Shown here in pieces: positions 23,684-32,903 of a stretch of 64,000 nt of DNA. Location: NCBI GenBank assembly GCA_016213405.1, contig JACRAM010000125.1:62001-126000 (forward strand). Direction: 5' to 3'. The translations under genes were made by a program, and so were the position numbers. The notes beneath the pieces are model-generated. The model was given only the letters and a program-made list of their open reading frames with translations. It had not been told where the DNA came from and searched no databases. Source of the DNA: Bacteroidota bacterium. GTDB taxonomy: Bacteria > Bacteroidota > Bacteroidia > Palsa-948. The number at the start of each line of letters is the position of its first letter. The stretch's first letter is position 1.

Positions 23684-24376
23684 ATGAAATTTGGCGTTGT
23701 AATATTCCCGGGTTCTAACTGCGATCAGGATATGATTTATGTCTTGCGGAAAATCATGAGGCAGGATGTAGTTGAACTCTGGCACAAAGAAACAAACCTT
23801 CAGAACTGCGATATGGTGATTCTTCCGGGCGGATTCTCTTACGGAGATTATTTGCGCTCGGGAGCGATAGCTCGTTTTTCTCCTATTATGGAGAAGGTGC
23901 AGGAGTTTGCCGATAAAGGCGGATATGTATTTGGCGTGTGCAACGGTTTCCAGATTTTATGTGAAGCGAGATTGCTTCCAGGCGCACTTCTTCATAACTC
24001 AGACAGAAAATTTCATTGCAAAAATGTTTTCATTAAAGCACAGAACACCGATACACTTGTTACTTCTTCCATTCCAAAAGACAAAGCCCTGAAAATTCCT
24101 ATCGCGCACGGTGAAGGGAATTATTTCAACGACACTGAATCACTGAAAAAGATGAATGCAAGTGGACAAATTCTTTTTCGATACTGCGATGAGCAAGGAA
24201 ATATTACCGATGAATCCAATCCCAATGGCTCAATAGAAAATATCGCAGGCGTTTGTAACGAAAAGAAAAATGTTTTCGGCATGATGCCTCATCCCGAGCG
24301 CGCCTCAGACATTGAACTTGGAAATACTGACGGAAAATTTTTGTTTGAATCTATACTGAGCTTGGTGCAGGCGTAA
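23684..24376 (+). CDS. purQ: Phosphoribosylformylglycinamidine synthase, glutaminase subunit
   Basis: 230 residues from ATG 23684 (a TTG six bases earlier is possible). It supplies ammonia from glutamine to PurL in FGAM synthesis. Motifs: VVIFPGSNCDQDMIYVL, ILPGGFSYGDYLRSGAIA, the nucleophile Cys in VFGVCNGFQILCEA, and the His/Glu pair in MMPHPERASD. The small type of PurQ needs PurS and the small PurL, which are not in the window. Confidence 0.95.
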   Translation: MKFGVVIFPGSNCDQDMIYVLRKIMRQDVVELWHKETNLQNCDMVILPGGFSYGDYLRSGAIARFSPIMEKVQEFADKGGYVFGVCNGFQILCEARLLPGALLHNSDRKFHCKNVFIKAQNTDTLVTSSIPKDKALKIPIAHGEGNYFNDTESLKKMNASGQILFRYCDEQGNITDESNPNGSIENIAGVCNEKKNVFGMMPHPERASDIELGNTDGKFLFESILSLVQA

Positions 24377-24393
24377 TGTTAATTTTTTTTAGA

Positions 24394-25581
24394 ATGAAAC
24401 TCAAATATTTTTTGATTCTATTGACTTGTTCTCTTTCCACATTACACTCTCAAGATTTTTCAAAAGTTGATAAGCTTGCTCTGCAAATTCCCGATTCACT
24501 TACTCAATCTTCCCAAGGAATTGCCAACTATATCAATTCAAAATTCACCAACAATAAAGATAAATCAAGGGCAATTTTTATTTGGATTGCAAAGAACATA
24601 CAATATGATATTGATAATATGTTTGCTATTAATTTTTACCAAAGCAAAAGTGAAATAATTAATAATATTTTAAAAAACAAAAAAGGAATTTGCATGCATT
24701 ATGCAGAACTGTTTAATGATATTGCAAATAAAACAAACATCAAATCATTCGTAATAACTGGTTACACAAAACAAAATGGATTCGTTGGATTCATTCCTCA
24801 TGCATGGTGTGGCGCACAAATTGATTCTGCCTGGTTTTTCTTTGACCCTACATGGGGCTCTGGTTATGTTGAGAATGGAAAATTTATTAAGCAAGTCAAT
24901 AATTATTATTACAAAACAAAACCCGAACAACTAATAAAATCTCACATGCCATTTGACCCACTATGGCAATTTCTAAACTCTCCAGTTACTCATCAGAATT
25001 TCTATGATGGAAAAACACAGGTTGATAACAAAAAATCATCTTTTAATTTCACTGACACCTTAAAATTGTATGAAAGCCAAAGTGAGATTGAGCGATATGT
25101 TTCCGAAAGCAATCGAATAGAAAAAAATGAGGTAAAAAATTCTTTATTATTTGACAGACTTCAACACATAAAAAGAGAAATTGAATATTATAATAATAAG
25201 AAGCATACAGAAGAACAAAATGCAAAAGTAAAAGATTACAATTCAGCTACTGTCTCTTACAACGAAGGGATTAATTTATTGAATGCTTTTATTCAGTATA
25301 GGAATACTCAATTTAAACCAAAAAAATCTGATGAAGAAATAAAGAATATGATTCCACCTGCTGAAGAAAAATTAATTGAATCAAAATTAATTCTTGATGG
25401 AATAAAAGAACCTGAAGTAACTATTTTAGGGCTTATTAAAGCACTAAATAAGTCTACAGATGATGCGATTAATAACTTAAATGAACAAAAAACTTTTTTA
25501 AAAAAATACTTCAATACTGCAAAGCCATTTAGAAAGTCTTTGTTTTACAAATACACTTGGATGGGAATTCCAATTAACTGA
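24394..25581 (+). CDS. Secreted transglutaminase-like (papain-fold) protein
   Basis: 395 residues from ATG 24394 (an ATG at 24376 overlaps the purQ stop). Signal peptide MKLKYFLILLTCSLSTLHS. The transglutaminase-like core has the catalytic Cys in NKKGICMHYAELFNDIA, His in GFIPHAWCGAQID and Asp in FFFDPTWGSGY. The C-terminal half is helical and charged (about 230-390). It may be a periplasmic protease-like or protein-modifying enzyme. The substrate is unknown. Confidence 0.8.
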   Translation: MKLKYFLILLTCSLSTLHSQDFSKVDKLALQIPDSLTQSSQGIANYINSKFTNNKDKSRAIFIWIAKNIQYDIDNMFAINFYQSKSEIINNILKNKKGICMHYAELFNDIANKTNIKSFVITGYTKQNGFVGFIPHAWCGAQIDSAWFFFDPTWGSGYVENGKFIKQVNNYYYKTKPEQLIKSHMPFDPLWQFLNSPVTHQNFYDGKTQVDNKKSSFNFTDTLKLYESQSEIERYVSESNRIEKNEVKNSLLFDRLQHIKREIEYYNNKKHTEEQNAKVKDYNSATVSYNEGINLLNAFIQYRNTQFKPKKSDEEIKNMIPPAEEKLIESKLILDGIKEPEVTILGLIKALNKSTDDAINNLNEQKTFLKKYFNTAKPFRKSLFYKYTWMGIPIN

Positions 25582-25589
25582 AAACACAA

Positions 25590-26132
25590 TCATCCTAATA
25601 ATTTCTTCACATTCTTTCTTCTCATCATCTGCTCACGGATAAAAGTGGAGGAAACATCAATAAGGGGAGCATTAAAAAATGTGACATTCGGATATTTCCA
25701 CAATCGGCTCAGAATATTTTTATTAAAGGAAGTTTTCCTAGGATAAACATACACCTCGAATTTTTTTAGAATTTTTTTATAGTCCTTCCACTTGTGAAAA
25801 GAAATCAGGTTATCCAATCCGATGATAAGCGTGAATTTTTTTTTTGAATATTTTTTGTTCAGAAACTCAAGCGTATGGATTGTATAAGAAGGCTGAGGAA
25901 GTCCAAACTCAATATCACTTACTTTGATTTTCGGATTCCTGCCAATTGATTTTCTTACTTGAGTTAATCTTTTTTTTGCGTCCGCTAATGATTTTTTTTC
26001 TTTCAAAGGATTGTGAGGTGAAACCACAAGCCAGACTTGCCCTAAATCGGTATTCTCAGCCATATACTTGGCAATAGCAATGTGACCAATATGAATAGGA
26101 TTAAAAGAACCAAACAACAAACCAACTTTCAT
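25590..26132 (-). CDS. nadD: Nicotinate-nucleotide adenylyltransferase
   Basis: 180 residues. Forms deamido-NAD from nicotinate mononucleotide and ATP. Nucleotidyltransferase motif GSFNPIHIGHIAIAKYM and the late block DVSSTFIREQ. It is the last gene of the yicC-gmk-nadD group on the minus strand. The TTCGTA-type repeat at 26134-26166 lies directly upstream of its ATG. Confidence 0.95.
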   Translation of the reverse strand: MKVGLLFGSFNPIHIGHIAIAKYMAENTDLGQVWLVVSPHNPLKEKKSLADAKKRLTQVRKSIGRNPKIKVSDIEFGLPQPSYTIHTLEFLNKKYSKKKFTLIIGLDNLISFHKWKDYKKILKKFEVYVYPRKTSFNKNILSRLWKYPNVTFFNAPLIDVSSTFIREQMMRRKNVKKLLG

Positions 26133-26169
26133 GATTCGTAAATTCGTAACGATTCGTTTTTCGTAGATT

Positions 26170-26742
26170 TCATTTTTTTAGAAATTCAGAAACTAACTTC
26201 TCTGCGTCAGCACATGCCTTATCCAGGTTTTCATTCACAAGAATTTTATCAAACTGATCAGCGACATGAATTTCTTCTTTTGCTTTTGTAATTCTCTTTG
26301 CCAGACTTTCAGGAGTTTCTGTTTGCCGCTGCTTGAGGCGCAGTTCGAGTATTTCTACAGAAGGAGGCATTACAAAAATTGCATACGCCTGCCTGCCGGA
26401 TTTTCTTTTCAGGTTAATACCCCCCTGTACATCTAAATCAAAAATTACATGCTTGCCTGAATTCCAGATCCGTTCTATTTCCGATTTCAATGTTCCATAA
26501 AATTGTCCTGTATAAACTTCTTCCCATTCTACAAACTCATTCTTTTTTATTTTTTGTTTGAACTCTTCAGTAGACATGAAATGATAATCCTTTCCGTCAA
26601 TTTCATTTGGACGCATTGTGCGAGTACATGCAGAAATAGAAAATTCCAACTGGTCAGCAAACTTTTTCAGCACATGATGGACGATGGTGGTTTTGCCTGC
26701 GCCAGAGGGCGCGGAGAAAATTATAAGTTTTCCAGCACTCAT
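26170..26742 (-). CDS. gmk: Guanylate kinase
   Basis: 190 residues. Converts GMP to GDP. P-loop SAPSGAGKTTIVHHV at about 10-24, GMP-binding ACTRTMRPNEIDGKDYHF and VIFDLDVQGGINLK. Its start overlaps the yicC stop by 4 bp (ATGA), a typical yicC-gmk coupling. Confidence 0.96.
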   Translation of the reverse strand: MSAGKLIIFSAPSGAGKTTIVHHVLKKFADQLEFSISACTRTMRPNEIDGKDYHFMSTEEFKQKIKKNEFVEWEEVYTGQFYGTLKSEIERIWNSGKHVIFDLDVQGGINLKRKSGRQAYAIFVMPPSVEILELRLKQRQTETPESLAKRITKAKEEIHVADQFDKILVNENLDKACADAEKLVSEFLKK

Positions 26743-27602
26743 AGAACATTATTGAGTTGCTCTTTTATTTTTTCCAGTTCGTCTTTCATTTGCACAACTA
26801 TCTTTTGCATTTCTGCGTCATTTGCTTTTGAACCGATAGTGTTTATTTCCCTACCGATTTCCTGAGAAATGAAATTTAATTTTCTTCCGCACTCATTTTC
26901 ACTCATAGTTTTTAGAAAATAATCACAATGTGTTTTCAATCGGACTTTTTCTTCTGTAATGTCAAGTTTCTCAGAATAAAAAATTATTTCCTGCTCAAAT
27001 CGGTTTTGGTCAATTTTATCGGTGAGTTCGGCAACTTGTTTCCTTATTTTTTCTTTTATAAAAGGAATTCTTTCTTTATCTAATTTCTCAACAAACCCAA
27101 GAAGTTCTGCAATTATTCCTAGTCGATTTCTCAAATCCTTTTCAAGTGATTTTCCCTCTGTAGTTCTGAACTTGTCCAACTCGTTCACTGCTTTTCCGAT
27201 TCCTGAAAGAATCTGCTTCCAATCCTTTTCGTTCAACTCTTCCTTTCCCGTTTTGAAAACATCAGGCATGCGTAGAATGGCCAGAAGCATCTCTGCGTCA
27301 TCCAGCTTTAACTCTTTGCAAAGTGATTTCAGTTCTTTGTAATGCGACTTTGCGACAGTTTTATTCAGAAGAACTGTTTTTATTTCGGAAGAATTATCAG
27401 ACGAAATAGAAATATCAACTTTCCCTCTTTTCAATTTATCCGACAAAAAATTTCTGAGTTCGGTTTCTTTTTCGCGGTAGATATTCGGTAAACGGAAATT
27501 CGTATCCAATCCTTTGCTGTTCACTGAACGCGCTTCAATAGATATTTTTTTACCTCTCAGCGATACATTCGCTTTTCCAAAGCCTGTCATTGATTTAATC
27601 AT
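26739..27602 (-). CDS. yicC: YicC family endoribonuclease-like protein
   Basis: 287 residues from ATG 27602, where the family's usual start MIKSMTGFGKA occurs. An upstream in-frame ATG at 27725 would overlap ltaE. N-terminal KSMTGFGKANVSLRGKKISI, and C-terminal DUF1732 block EARSVNSKGLD, HCDYFLKTMSE and KLNFISQEIGREINTIGSKA. The family includes RNA endonucleases. It is coupled to gmk. Confidence 0.92.
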   Translation of the reverse strand: MIKSMTGFGKANVSLRGKKISIEARSVNSKGLDTNFRLPNIYREKETELRNFLSDKLKRGKVDISISSDNSSEIKTVLLNKTVAKSHYKELKSLCKELKLDDAEMLLAILRMPDVFKTGKEELNEKDWKQILSGIGKAVNELDKFRTTEGKSLEKDLRNRLGIIAELLGFVEKLDKERIPFIKEKIRKQVAELTDKIDQNRFEQEIIFYSEKLDITEEKVRLKTHCDYFLKTMSENECGRKLNFISQEIGREINTIGSKANDAEMQKIVVQMKDELEKIKEQLNNVL

Positions 27603-27675
27603 AAAGCGAATATACGAATGGATTTCTATGTGAATGTAATTTGTAAATTCGTATTCATTCGTAATTAGTAAGCGC

Positions 27676-28701
27676 ATGCAAAATTTTATTGACCTCCGAA
27701 GTGATACTGTCACCCGCCCTTCCAAAGGAATGCTTGAAGCGATGATGAACGCTCAAGTCGGTGACGATGTTTTCAAGGAAGATCCAAGTGTGAATTTGCT
27801 TGAAGAGCGCACTGCAAAACTTTTCGGGAAGGAAGCCGGAGTTTATTGCCCTTCTGGAACAATGACAAATCAAGTTGCCATTAAATCGCACACTCAGCCG
27901 GGCGATGAACTGATTTGCGATACGCACGCACATATATATATAAATGAAGCGGGCGGAATTGCTTTTAACTCAGGCGTGCAGGTAAGATTAGTGCCGGGAG
28001 ATCAGGGAAGACTTTCTGCGCAACAGGTTGCTGAAAATATTAATGCTCCTTTTGACTGGCTCCCAAGAACGACTTTGGTTTGTCTTGAGAATACTGTAAA
28101 TCGAGCTGGCGGAAGTTATTATTCCTTGAATTCGATAAAAGAAATTTCTGAAGTCTGTAAGAAAAATAATCTCAAACTTCATCTGGATGGCGCAAGAATT
28201 TTTAATGCTCTGGCAGAAACAGGAGATTCTCCTGCTGAAACGGCAAAATACTTTGATTCTGTTTCCATTTGTTTTTCAAAAGGATTGGGTTGCCCAGTGG
28301 GTTCAGTTTTAGTTGGAAACAAAGAGTTTATTCAGAAAGCCAGAAGAGTGAGAAAAGTTTTCGGTGGAGGAATGCGTCAGGCAGGATTTATAGCAAGTGC
28401 CGGACTTTATGCACTGGACAATAACATCAAACGCTTGAAAGAAGATCACATGCGCGCAAAACAAATTGCTGATGTATTGAAAAGCGCTCCGTATGTTGAT
28501 TCGCTTCTTCCCGTTACGACCAACATCATCATCTTCACAGTGAAAGAACCAATGACTTCACCCGAGTTAATAGCAAAACTTGCGGAGAAGGGCGTGAAAG
28601 GAATTGCGTTCGGAAAAAAGATGGTTCGTTTTGTCACTCACCTTGACTTTGACGATAAACAATTAGAAGTAACTCTTAATGCGCTGAAGCAATTATTCTA
28701 A
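27676..28701 (+). CDS. ltaE: Low-specificity L-threonine aldolase
   Basis: 341 residues. PLP enzyme cleaving L-threonine to glycine and acetaldehyde. N-terminal DLRSDTVTRPSKGMLEAM, GVYCPSGTMTNQVAI, HLDGARIFNA, and the PLP Lys in SICFSKGLGCPVGS. Complete. Divergent from yicC, with TTCGTA-like repeats between them. Its stop overlaps the stop of the next minus-strand gene by 4 bp. Confidence 0.95.
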   Translation: MQNFIDLRSDTVTRPSKGMLEAMMNAQVGDDVFKEDPSVNLLEERTAKLFGKEAGVYCPSGTMTNQVAIKSHTQPGDELICDTHAHIYINEAGGIAFNSGVQVRLVPGDQGRLSAQQVAENINAPFDWLPRTTLVCLENTVNRAGGSYYSLNSIKEISEVCKKNNLKLHLDGARIFNALAETGDSPAETAKYFDSVSICFSKGLGCPVGSVLVGNKEFIQKARRVRKVFGGGMRQAGFIASAGLYALDNNIKRLKEDHMRAKQIADVLKSAPYVDSLLPVTTNIIIFTVKEPMTSPELIAKLAEKGVKGIAFGKKMVRFVTHLDFDDKQLEVTLNALKQLF

Positions 28702-29090
28702 GCAATCTCTTTTTGCATTTGCTCAAGCCATGCAAGCGCTGCAATTTTTGTTCCGAAAATATTAAGCGGATGTTTAGGTTTTGAAAAGTTCATGAAAAAC
28801 TTTATTGCGATTCGGAATGCAGCCGACCTGATGACGTAAGCAGTGGCTCTGACATGTTTCTGATTTTCCGGTTTCCTTGCTTCAGCCATGGCATCATCGC
28901 TCATCGGAATGTATCCTTTAAAAGAAACGAGTGCAAAGACACCTTTTCCATCCCCGCCCCTTCGGAAACAATCATACATCTGCGCAACATCAGAAGAAGT
29001 TAGTTTCTTTATCCTCTTCATTTCAATGTGAATAAAATTATCTTGAATCCGGGAGGCGGTGAAAGCAGGAAAGTCGCACGTATTTTTCAT
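28698..29090 (-). CDS. SpoIIAA/STAS-like small protein, paralogue A
   Basis: 130 residues with no signal peptide. HIEMKRIKKLTSSDVAQMYD, then FALVSFKGYIPMSDDAMAEA, RATAYVIRSAAFRIAIKFFM and FGTKIAALAWLEQM. The same order of elements is found in the neighbour at 29131 (IVHFEMKDVEDYTVEIL, AVVVDSLASRLRSNFYLIFF, SKEEAIKWLKKY). The pattern fits the STAS/SpoIIAA-like alpha/beta fold. Function unknown. Confidence 0.65.
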   Translation of the reverse strand: MKNTCDFPAFTASRIQDNFIHIEMKRIKKLTSSDVAQMYDCFRRGGDGKGVFALVSFKGYIPMSDDAMAEARKPENQKHVRATAYVIRSAAFRIAIKFFMNFSKPKHPLNIFGTKIAALAWLEQMQKEIA

Positions 29091-29130
29091 TTGATGGTTT
29101 TTTGTAAAATAAAATACTATCGAACAAAAA

Positions 29131-29538
29131 TCACAAATATTTTTTCAACCATTTGATGGCTTCTTCTTTCGAATTAAAAAGTTTTGTAGGTGTTTCAGGT
29201 CTAAAAAAAATTAAATAAAAATTGCTTCTAAGTCGTGATGCGAGAGAATCCACAACCACTGCAATAGCTTTTGCATATTTTAAATTTCCTTCTTTAGCAG
29301 CGTATTTCATACTTTCCTCATTCGGTCCATGATAAGAGGCAAATGTCAGCATCAAGGGAAATTTCTTTCCCTTGCTCTTCTCTGATAAAAATTGAATTTG
29401 TTCTTTGAGAATTTCCACTGTGTAGTCTTCAACATCCTTCATCTCAAAATGGACTATACCATCACTCCGGAAAAAAGCAGTGTAAGAAGGATGCTCTTTC
29501 GTTTCAAGTATAGAAATTTCTTTTGGCATTTTTTTCAT
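29131..29538 (-). CDS. SpoIIAA/STAS-like small protein, paralogue B
   Basis: 135 residues, divergent paralogue of the gene at 28698. Shared layout: an initial strand 'HFEMKDVED', a central strand after GKKFPLMLTFASYHGPNEE, 'AIAVVVDSLASRLRSNFYL' and a final helix 'SKEEAIKWLKKYL'. The two lie in tandem (41 bp apart), suggesting a local duplication. Function unknown. Confidence 0.65.
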   Translation of the reverse strand: MKKMPKEISILETKEHPSYTAFFRSDGIVHFEMKDVEDYTVEILKEQIQFLSEKSKGKKFPLMLTFASYHGPNEESMKYAAKEGNLKYAKAIAVVVDSLASRLRSNFYLIFFRPETPTKLFNSKEEAIKWLKKYL

Positions 29539-29580
29539 AAAATAATTTTATAAAGATAATTGTTTTTCGGAAAGGGAAAT

Positions 29581-30009
29581 CTATTTCTGCCTTCTCATCC
29601 AGTATAACTCATCTTCATTTTCCTTTTCCTGATTCCAGTAAGCGATAGAAGCCGGTTTTCCTTCTTGCGTGTAAAATGAACGTTCGTAAATAGCAAGCAT
29701 AGGGTGAAAAGAAATAGTTGTAACGCCTACTGTAAAAGTATTTGGTGGAGTGCGAGTCGCACCTAAATCCTCCCCGTTGGGAAGGACTTGAGTTTTTTTC
29801 TCCTCCCCTAATGGAGGAGGCTGGGAGGGGGCAACAGGTTTTTTTGCCGGAGGCGGAGGAGTAGGAGAAATCATTACAGTGAACCCATTATGCTCCAAAA
29901 GTTTTTTCAGAAACCCAACACGCTCAGGAGAAACATTTTTTTCCACGATGGAACAGCGAATGTCATTCAACTCTTCCACAATATGTCCTTCTTTGTTCAA
30001 TTTGTTCAT
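29581..30009 (-). CDS. Conserved small protein after nuoN, with in-frame MITE
   Basis: 142 residues. The N-terminal part (SPERVGFLKKLLEHNGFTVM) and the C-terminal part (FTVGVTTISFHPMLAIYERS, SIAYWNQEKENEDELYW) look like one conserved protein. I recall Bacteroidota relatives beside nuoN. Between them, SQPPPLGEEKKTQVLPNGED is encoded by the paired-hairpin element at 29759-29832. Its ATG overlaps the nuoN stop by 4 bp. No function is known. Confidence 0.75.
   Translation of the reverse strand: MNKLNKEGHIVEELNDIRCSIVEKNVSPERVGFLKKLLEHNGFTVMISPTPPPPAKKPVAPSQPPPLGEEKKTQVLPNGEDLGATRTPPNTFTVGVTTISFHPMLAIYERSFYTQEGKPASIAYWNQEKENEDELYWMRRQK
29759..29832. repeat. Paired-hairpin element inside the gene after nuoN
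   Basis: gcacctaaatcctccccgtt and gggaaggact form the left half. A T-rich spacer is followed by ctcctccccta-atggaggag and gctgggagggggc. Same inverted layout as the element in meaB, here in frame in the opposite strand. Confidence 0.8.
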
Positions 30010-31421
30010 AATCCAAAACTAAGTGAGTGGATATATTCAAAAATAAAACTGATAAACCCGGTAACAAGAATTCCTGCCACGCAAATTACCAAAGCAATTT
30101 TTGCCGGAGTATCGCTGATGAATTTTTCTATCGGAGTTTCATTTTTGTCTACAAACATTGCTTTCGCGATTCTCAGATAATAGTAAAGTGAAATAATCAT
30201 ATTCAATGAAGCAATGATGATGAGCGTTATTAATCCGGCAGACGCACCGGAAGTGAGTAAAAATAATTTTCCGAAAAATCCTGCCGTGGGAGGAATTCCT
30301 GCCAGAGAAAACACAGCGAGAAGCAACGCAACGCTCAGAAGAGGATTCGTTTTATAAAGTCCTTTATAATCATCTATATTTTCTTTGCCTGTCCTGTTCG
30401 AAATCAAAGCCACAACCGTGAACGCACCAATATTCGAGAAAGCGTAAATGAGCAGAAAATAAATCACCGAAGCCATTGACAGCGCGGAAGCAGAAGCAAC
30501 GCCAATGAGAATATATCCTGCCTGTGTGATAGATGAAAATGCGAGAAAGCGTTTGATGTTTGTTTGACGGATGGCGAAAAGATTTCCGATCGTCATCGTA
30601 ATGACAGAAAGTAAAACAAGAATGTGAACCCACGTTTCCTGAGCCAATGGAAAAACTTTATAAAGAATGGTCATGAAAATAAATACCGAAGCTCCTTTTG
30701 AAACGACAGACAAAAACGAAGTAATAGCAACGGGTGAACCTTCATAGACATCGGCTGTCCATAGGTGAAATGGCACTATAGAAATTTTAAAAGCAAAGCC
30801 AACGAAAATAAAAACGAGTGAGAACATCATCAATGGAGAAGAAGAAAAATTCATTGCCACTTCTGCAAAACTTAGTGAGCCAGTCATTCCGTACAGTAAC
30901 GACAAACCAAAAAGCAATATCGCTGATGAAAACGCAGAGGATAAAATCATTTTGCCTGCACTTTCTGCCGAACGTATTCGGTTGAAATCAAAAGCAACGA
31001 GCGCAGTAAGAGGAATAGTCGCCATTTCAAGGCCAAGATAGAACATCAAAAAGTTTCCCGATGAAATCATGAAATACATTCCGTTGAGAATGGAAAACAG
31101 CAAAAGATAAAACTCTACATAACTCTCGTGCTTCTTCAGCCAGTTGTGTGCTTGTAAAGAAATAAGCAGAGTTGCGAATGTAATAATTGATTTTTCAAGC
31201 ATTAGTGTGCCGTCATCCAAAAACATTCCTCCGAATGCGCTTCCATGAGGATGACCAATAAATCCGGACGCAACAATAACAAGCAGGCAGAAATTTACAA
31301 ATCCAAGAATCAATGACACATTCAGTTTCTCTGAGAAAATTTTCATAAGCAAAAGCAATATGATCACACCGAGCGAAGCAACTTCAAAACGCATCAATGA
31401 TATGTAATTCAATAAACTCAT
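30006..31421 (-). CDS. nuoN: NADH-quinone oxidoreductase subunit N
   Basis: 471 residues from ATG 31421, which overlaps the nuoM stop by 4 bp. Antiporter-like subunit of complex I in the inner membrane. It has many spans and the conserved KMILSSAFSSAILLFG, FKISIVPFHLWTADVYEGSP and KRFLAFSSITQAGYILIGVA motifs, with the Lys of TM7/8. Last of the complex I genes. Confidence 0.96.
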   Translation of the reverse strand: MSLLNYISLMRFEVASLGVIILLLLMKIFSEKLNVSLILGFVNFCLLVIVASGFIGHPHGSAFGGMFLDDGTLMLEKSIITFATLLISLQAHNWLKKHESYVEFYLLLFSILNGMYFMISSGNFLMFYLGLEMATIPLTALVAFDFNRIRSAESAGKMILSSAFSSAILLFGLSLLYGMTGSLSFAEVAMNFSSSPLMMFSLVFIFVGFAFKISIVPFHLWTADVYEGSPVAITSFLSVVSKGASVFIFMTILYKVFPLAQETWVHILVLLSVITMTIGNLFAIRQTNIKRFLAFSSITQAGYILIGVASASALSMASVIYFLLIYAFSNIGAFTVVALISNRTGKENIDDYKGLYKTNPLLSVALLLAVFSLAGIPPTAGFFGKLFLLTSGASAGLITLIIIASLNMIISLYYYLRIAKAMFVDKNETPIEKFISDTPAKIALVICVAGILVTGFISFIFEYIHSLSFGL

Positions 31422-32902
31422 TTTATCACAGTTCCAAATAAAGTTTCTGTTGTTTTTGAAATTAAATCCGACAGCCACAACGGCATCGTTCCCATAATTA
31501 CAATTGATACAACTAAAATTCCTGAAGCTAATTTTTCATTCCAAGCAGCATCTGAAAGTTTTTCAAATTCTTTTTTCGTGATTGGTCCCCAAAGAGAAAT
31601 TCCAACAGCACGCAAAATATAAACTGCCGTTACAACAATGGAAGCAGTCGCAATAATTGTTGCCGAGCGATGAAAAAAATCCGCCACTTGCCATGAACCG
31701 ACAAACACAGTTGCTTCGGCAACGAACCCGCTGAAACCGGGAAGCCCGAGAGAAGTTAATCCTGCAATGATAAATACAGTTCCGAGAAACGGCATTACCC
31801 TGAGCAGTCCGCCCATTTCATCTCCCATGCGCGTATGCGAACGCTCGTAGATCATGCCGATGACAGCGAAGAAAAGAGCCGTCATCACTCCGTGAGAAAC
31901 CATTTGCAAAACTGCACCGGTCATCGCGGTTTTTGTGAGCATACCAATGCCAAGCAAAACAAATCCGCAGTGGCTCACCGAAGAATATGCATTCATCAGT
32001 TTTATGTCACGCTGTTTCAGTGTAACGAATGCTCCGTATAAAATTCCTATGCAGGCGAGAATAATAATGTAAGTGGAATATTCTCTTGCAGCATCGGGAA
32101 GAAGAACTGTCGCAACACGCAAACATCCGTATCCGCCCAGCTTCATAGAAATTCCCGCGAGGAACATGGAAGCAGCAGTAGGCGCAGAAGAATGTCCGTC
32201 AGGTGCCCAAGTGTGAAACGGGAACAATGCGCTCAACACACCAAATCCGATAAATAAAAATGGAAAGACAAATATTTGTTTTTCCGGAGACAAGCCAAGT
32301 TTAGAAATTTCCATTAAAGAAAAAGTCGGGGTTCCCGCTTGAACTGAGAAATAATACAAACTCAAAATTCCAATCAGCACGAGCGCAGAGCCACCCATCA
32401 GCATCAGCACCAATTTCATAGCGGAATATTCTTTTTTGCCGCTTCCCCAAATAGCGATGAGAAGATATTTTGGGACGACCGCCAATTCAAAAAAGAAAAA
32501 CTGCGTGAATAAATCTACAGAAATAAAAAAACCAAAAGCACCCATCGCAAGCATAACGAGAAGAAAGAAAAATTCTCTCGGCTGATATTCAATATTCCAT
32601 GAAACAAGAACGCCTGCGAAAAGAACAACCGATGTAAGTAAGATCATCGCGATAGAAATGCCGTCAATGCCGATGTGATAATTAATATTCCATTGAGAAA
32701 ACCAGACATGATTTGATTCAAAGAGAAGCGCAGAAACATTTCCAATTTTTCTTTCATTCATATAAGAGAGCAAAAGAAAAAGAGAAAGTCCTAATTGTAA
32801 CAACGAACCAACAAACGCGACAATGCGCACGTCTTTTCTTTTGACAAGAAACATTCCAGCCAGTGTGAGAGCAGGGATTAATATGAGTAATGACAAAATC
32901 AT
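31418..32902 (-). CDS. nuoM: NADH-quinone oxidoreductase subunit M
   Basis: 494 residues from ATG 32902 (an ATG at 32914 is inside nuoL). Antiporter-like complex I subunit. FFFFELAVVPKYLLIAIWG carries the conserved Glu of TM5. LFPFHTWAPDGHSSAPTAAS and KLMNAYSSVSHCGFVLLGIG follow. Overlaps nuoN and begins just before the nuoL stop. Confidence 0.96.
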   Translation of the reverse strand: MILSLLILIPALTLAGMFLVKRKDVRIVAFVGSLLQLGLSLFLLLSYMNERKIGNVSALLFESNHVWFSQWNINYHIGIDGISIAMILLTSVVLFAGVLVSWNIEYQPREFFFLLVMLAMGAFGFFISVDLFTQFFFFELAVVPKYLLIAIWGSGKKEYSAMKLVLMLMGGSALVLIGILSLYYFSVQAGTPTFSLMEISKLGLSPEKQIFVFPFLFIGFGVLSALFPFHTWAPDGHSSAPTAASMFLAGISMKLGGYGCLRVATVLLPDAAREYSTYIIILACIGILYGAFVTLKQRDIKLMNAYSSVSHCGFVLLGIGMLTKTAMTGAVLQMVSHGVMTALFFAVIGMIYERSHTRMGDEMGGLLRVMPFLGTVFIIAGLTSLGLPGFSGFVAEATVFVGSWQVADFFHRSATIIATASIVVTAVYILRAVGISLWGPITKKEFEKLSDAAWNEKLASGILVVSIVIMGTMPLWLSDLISKTTETLFGTVIK

Positions 32903-32903
32903 C

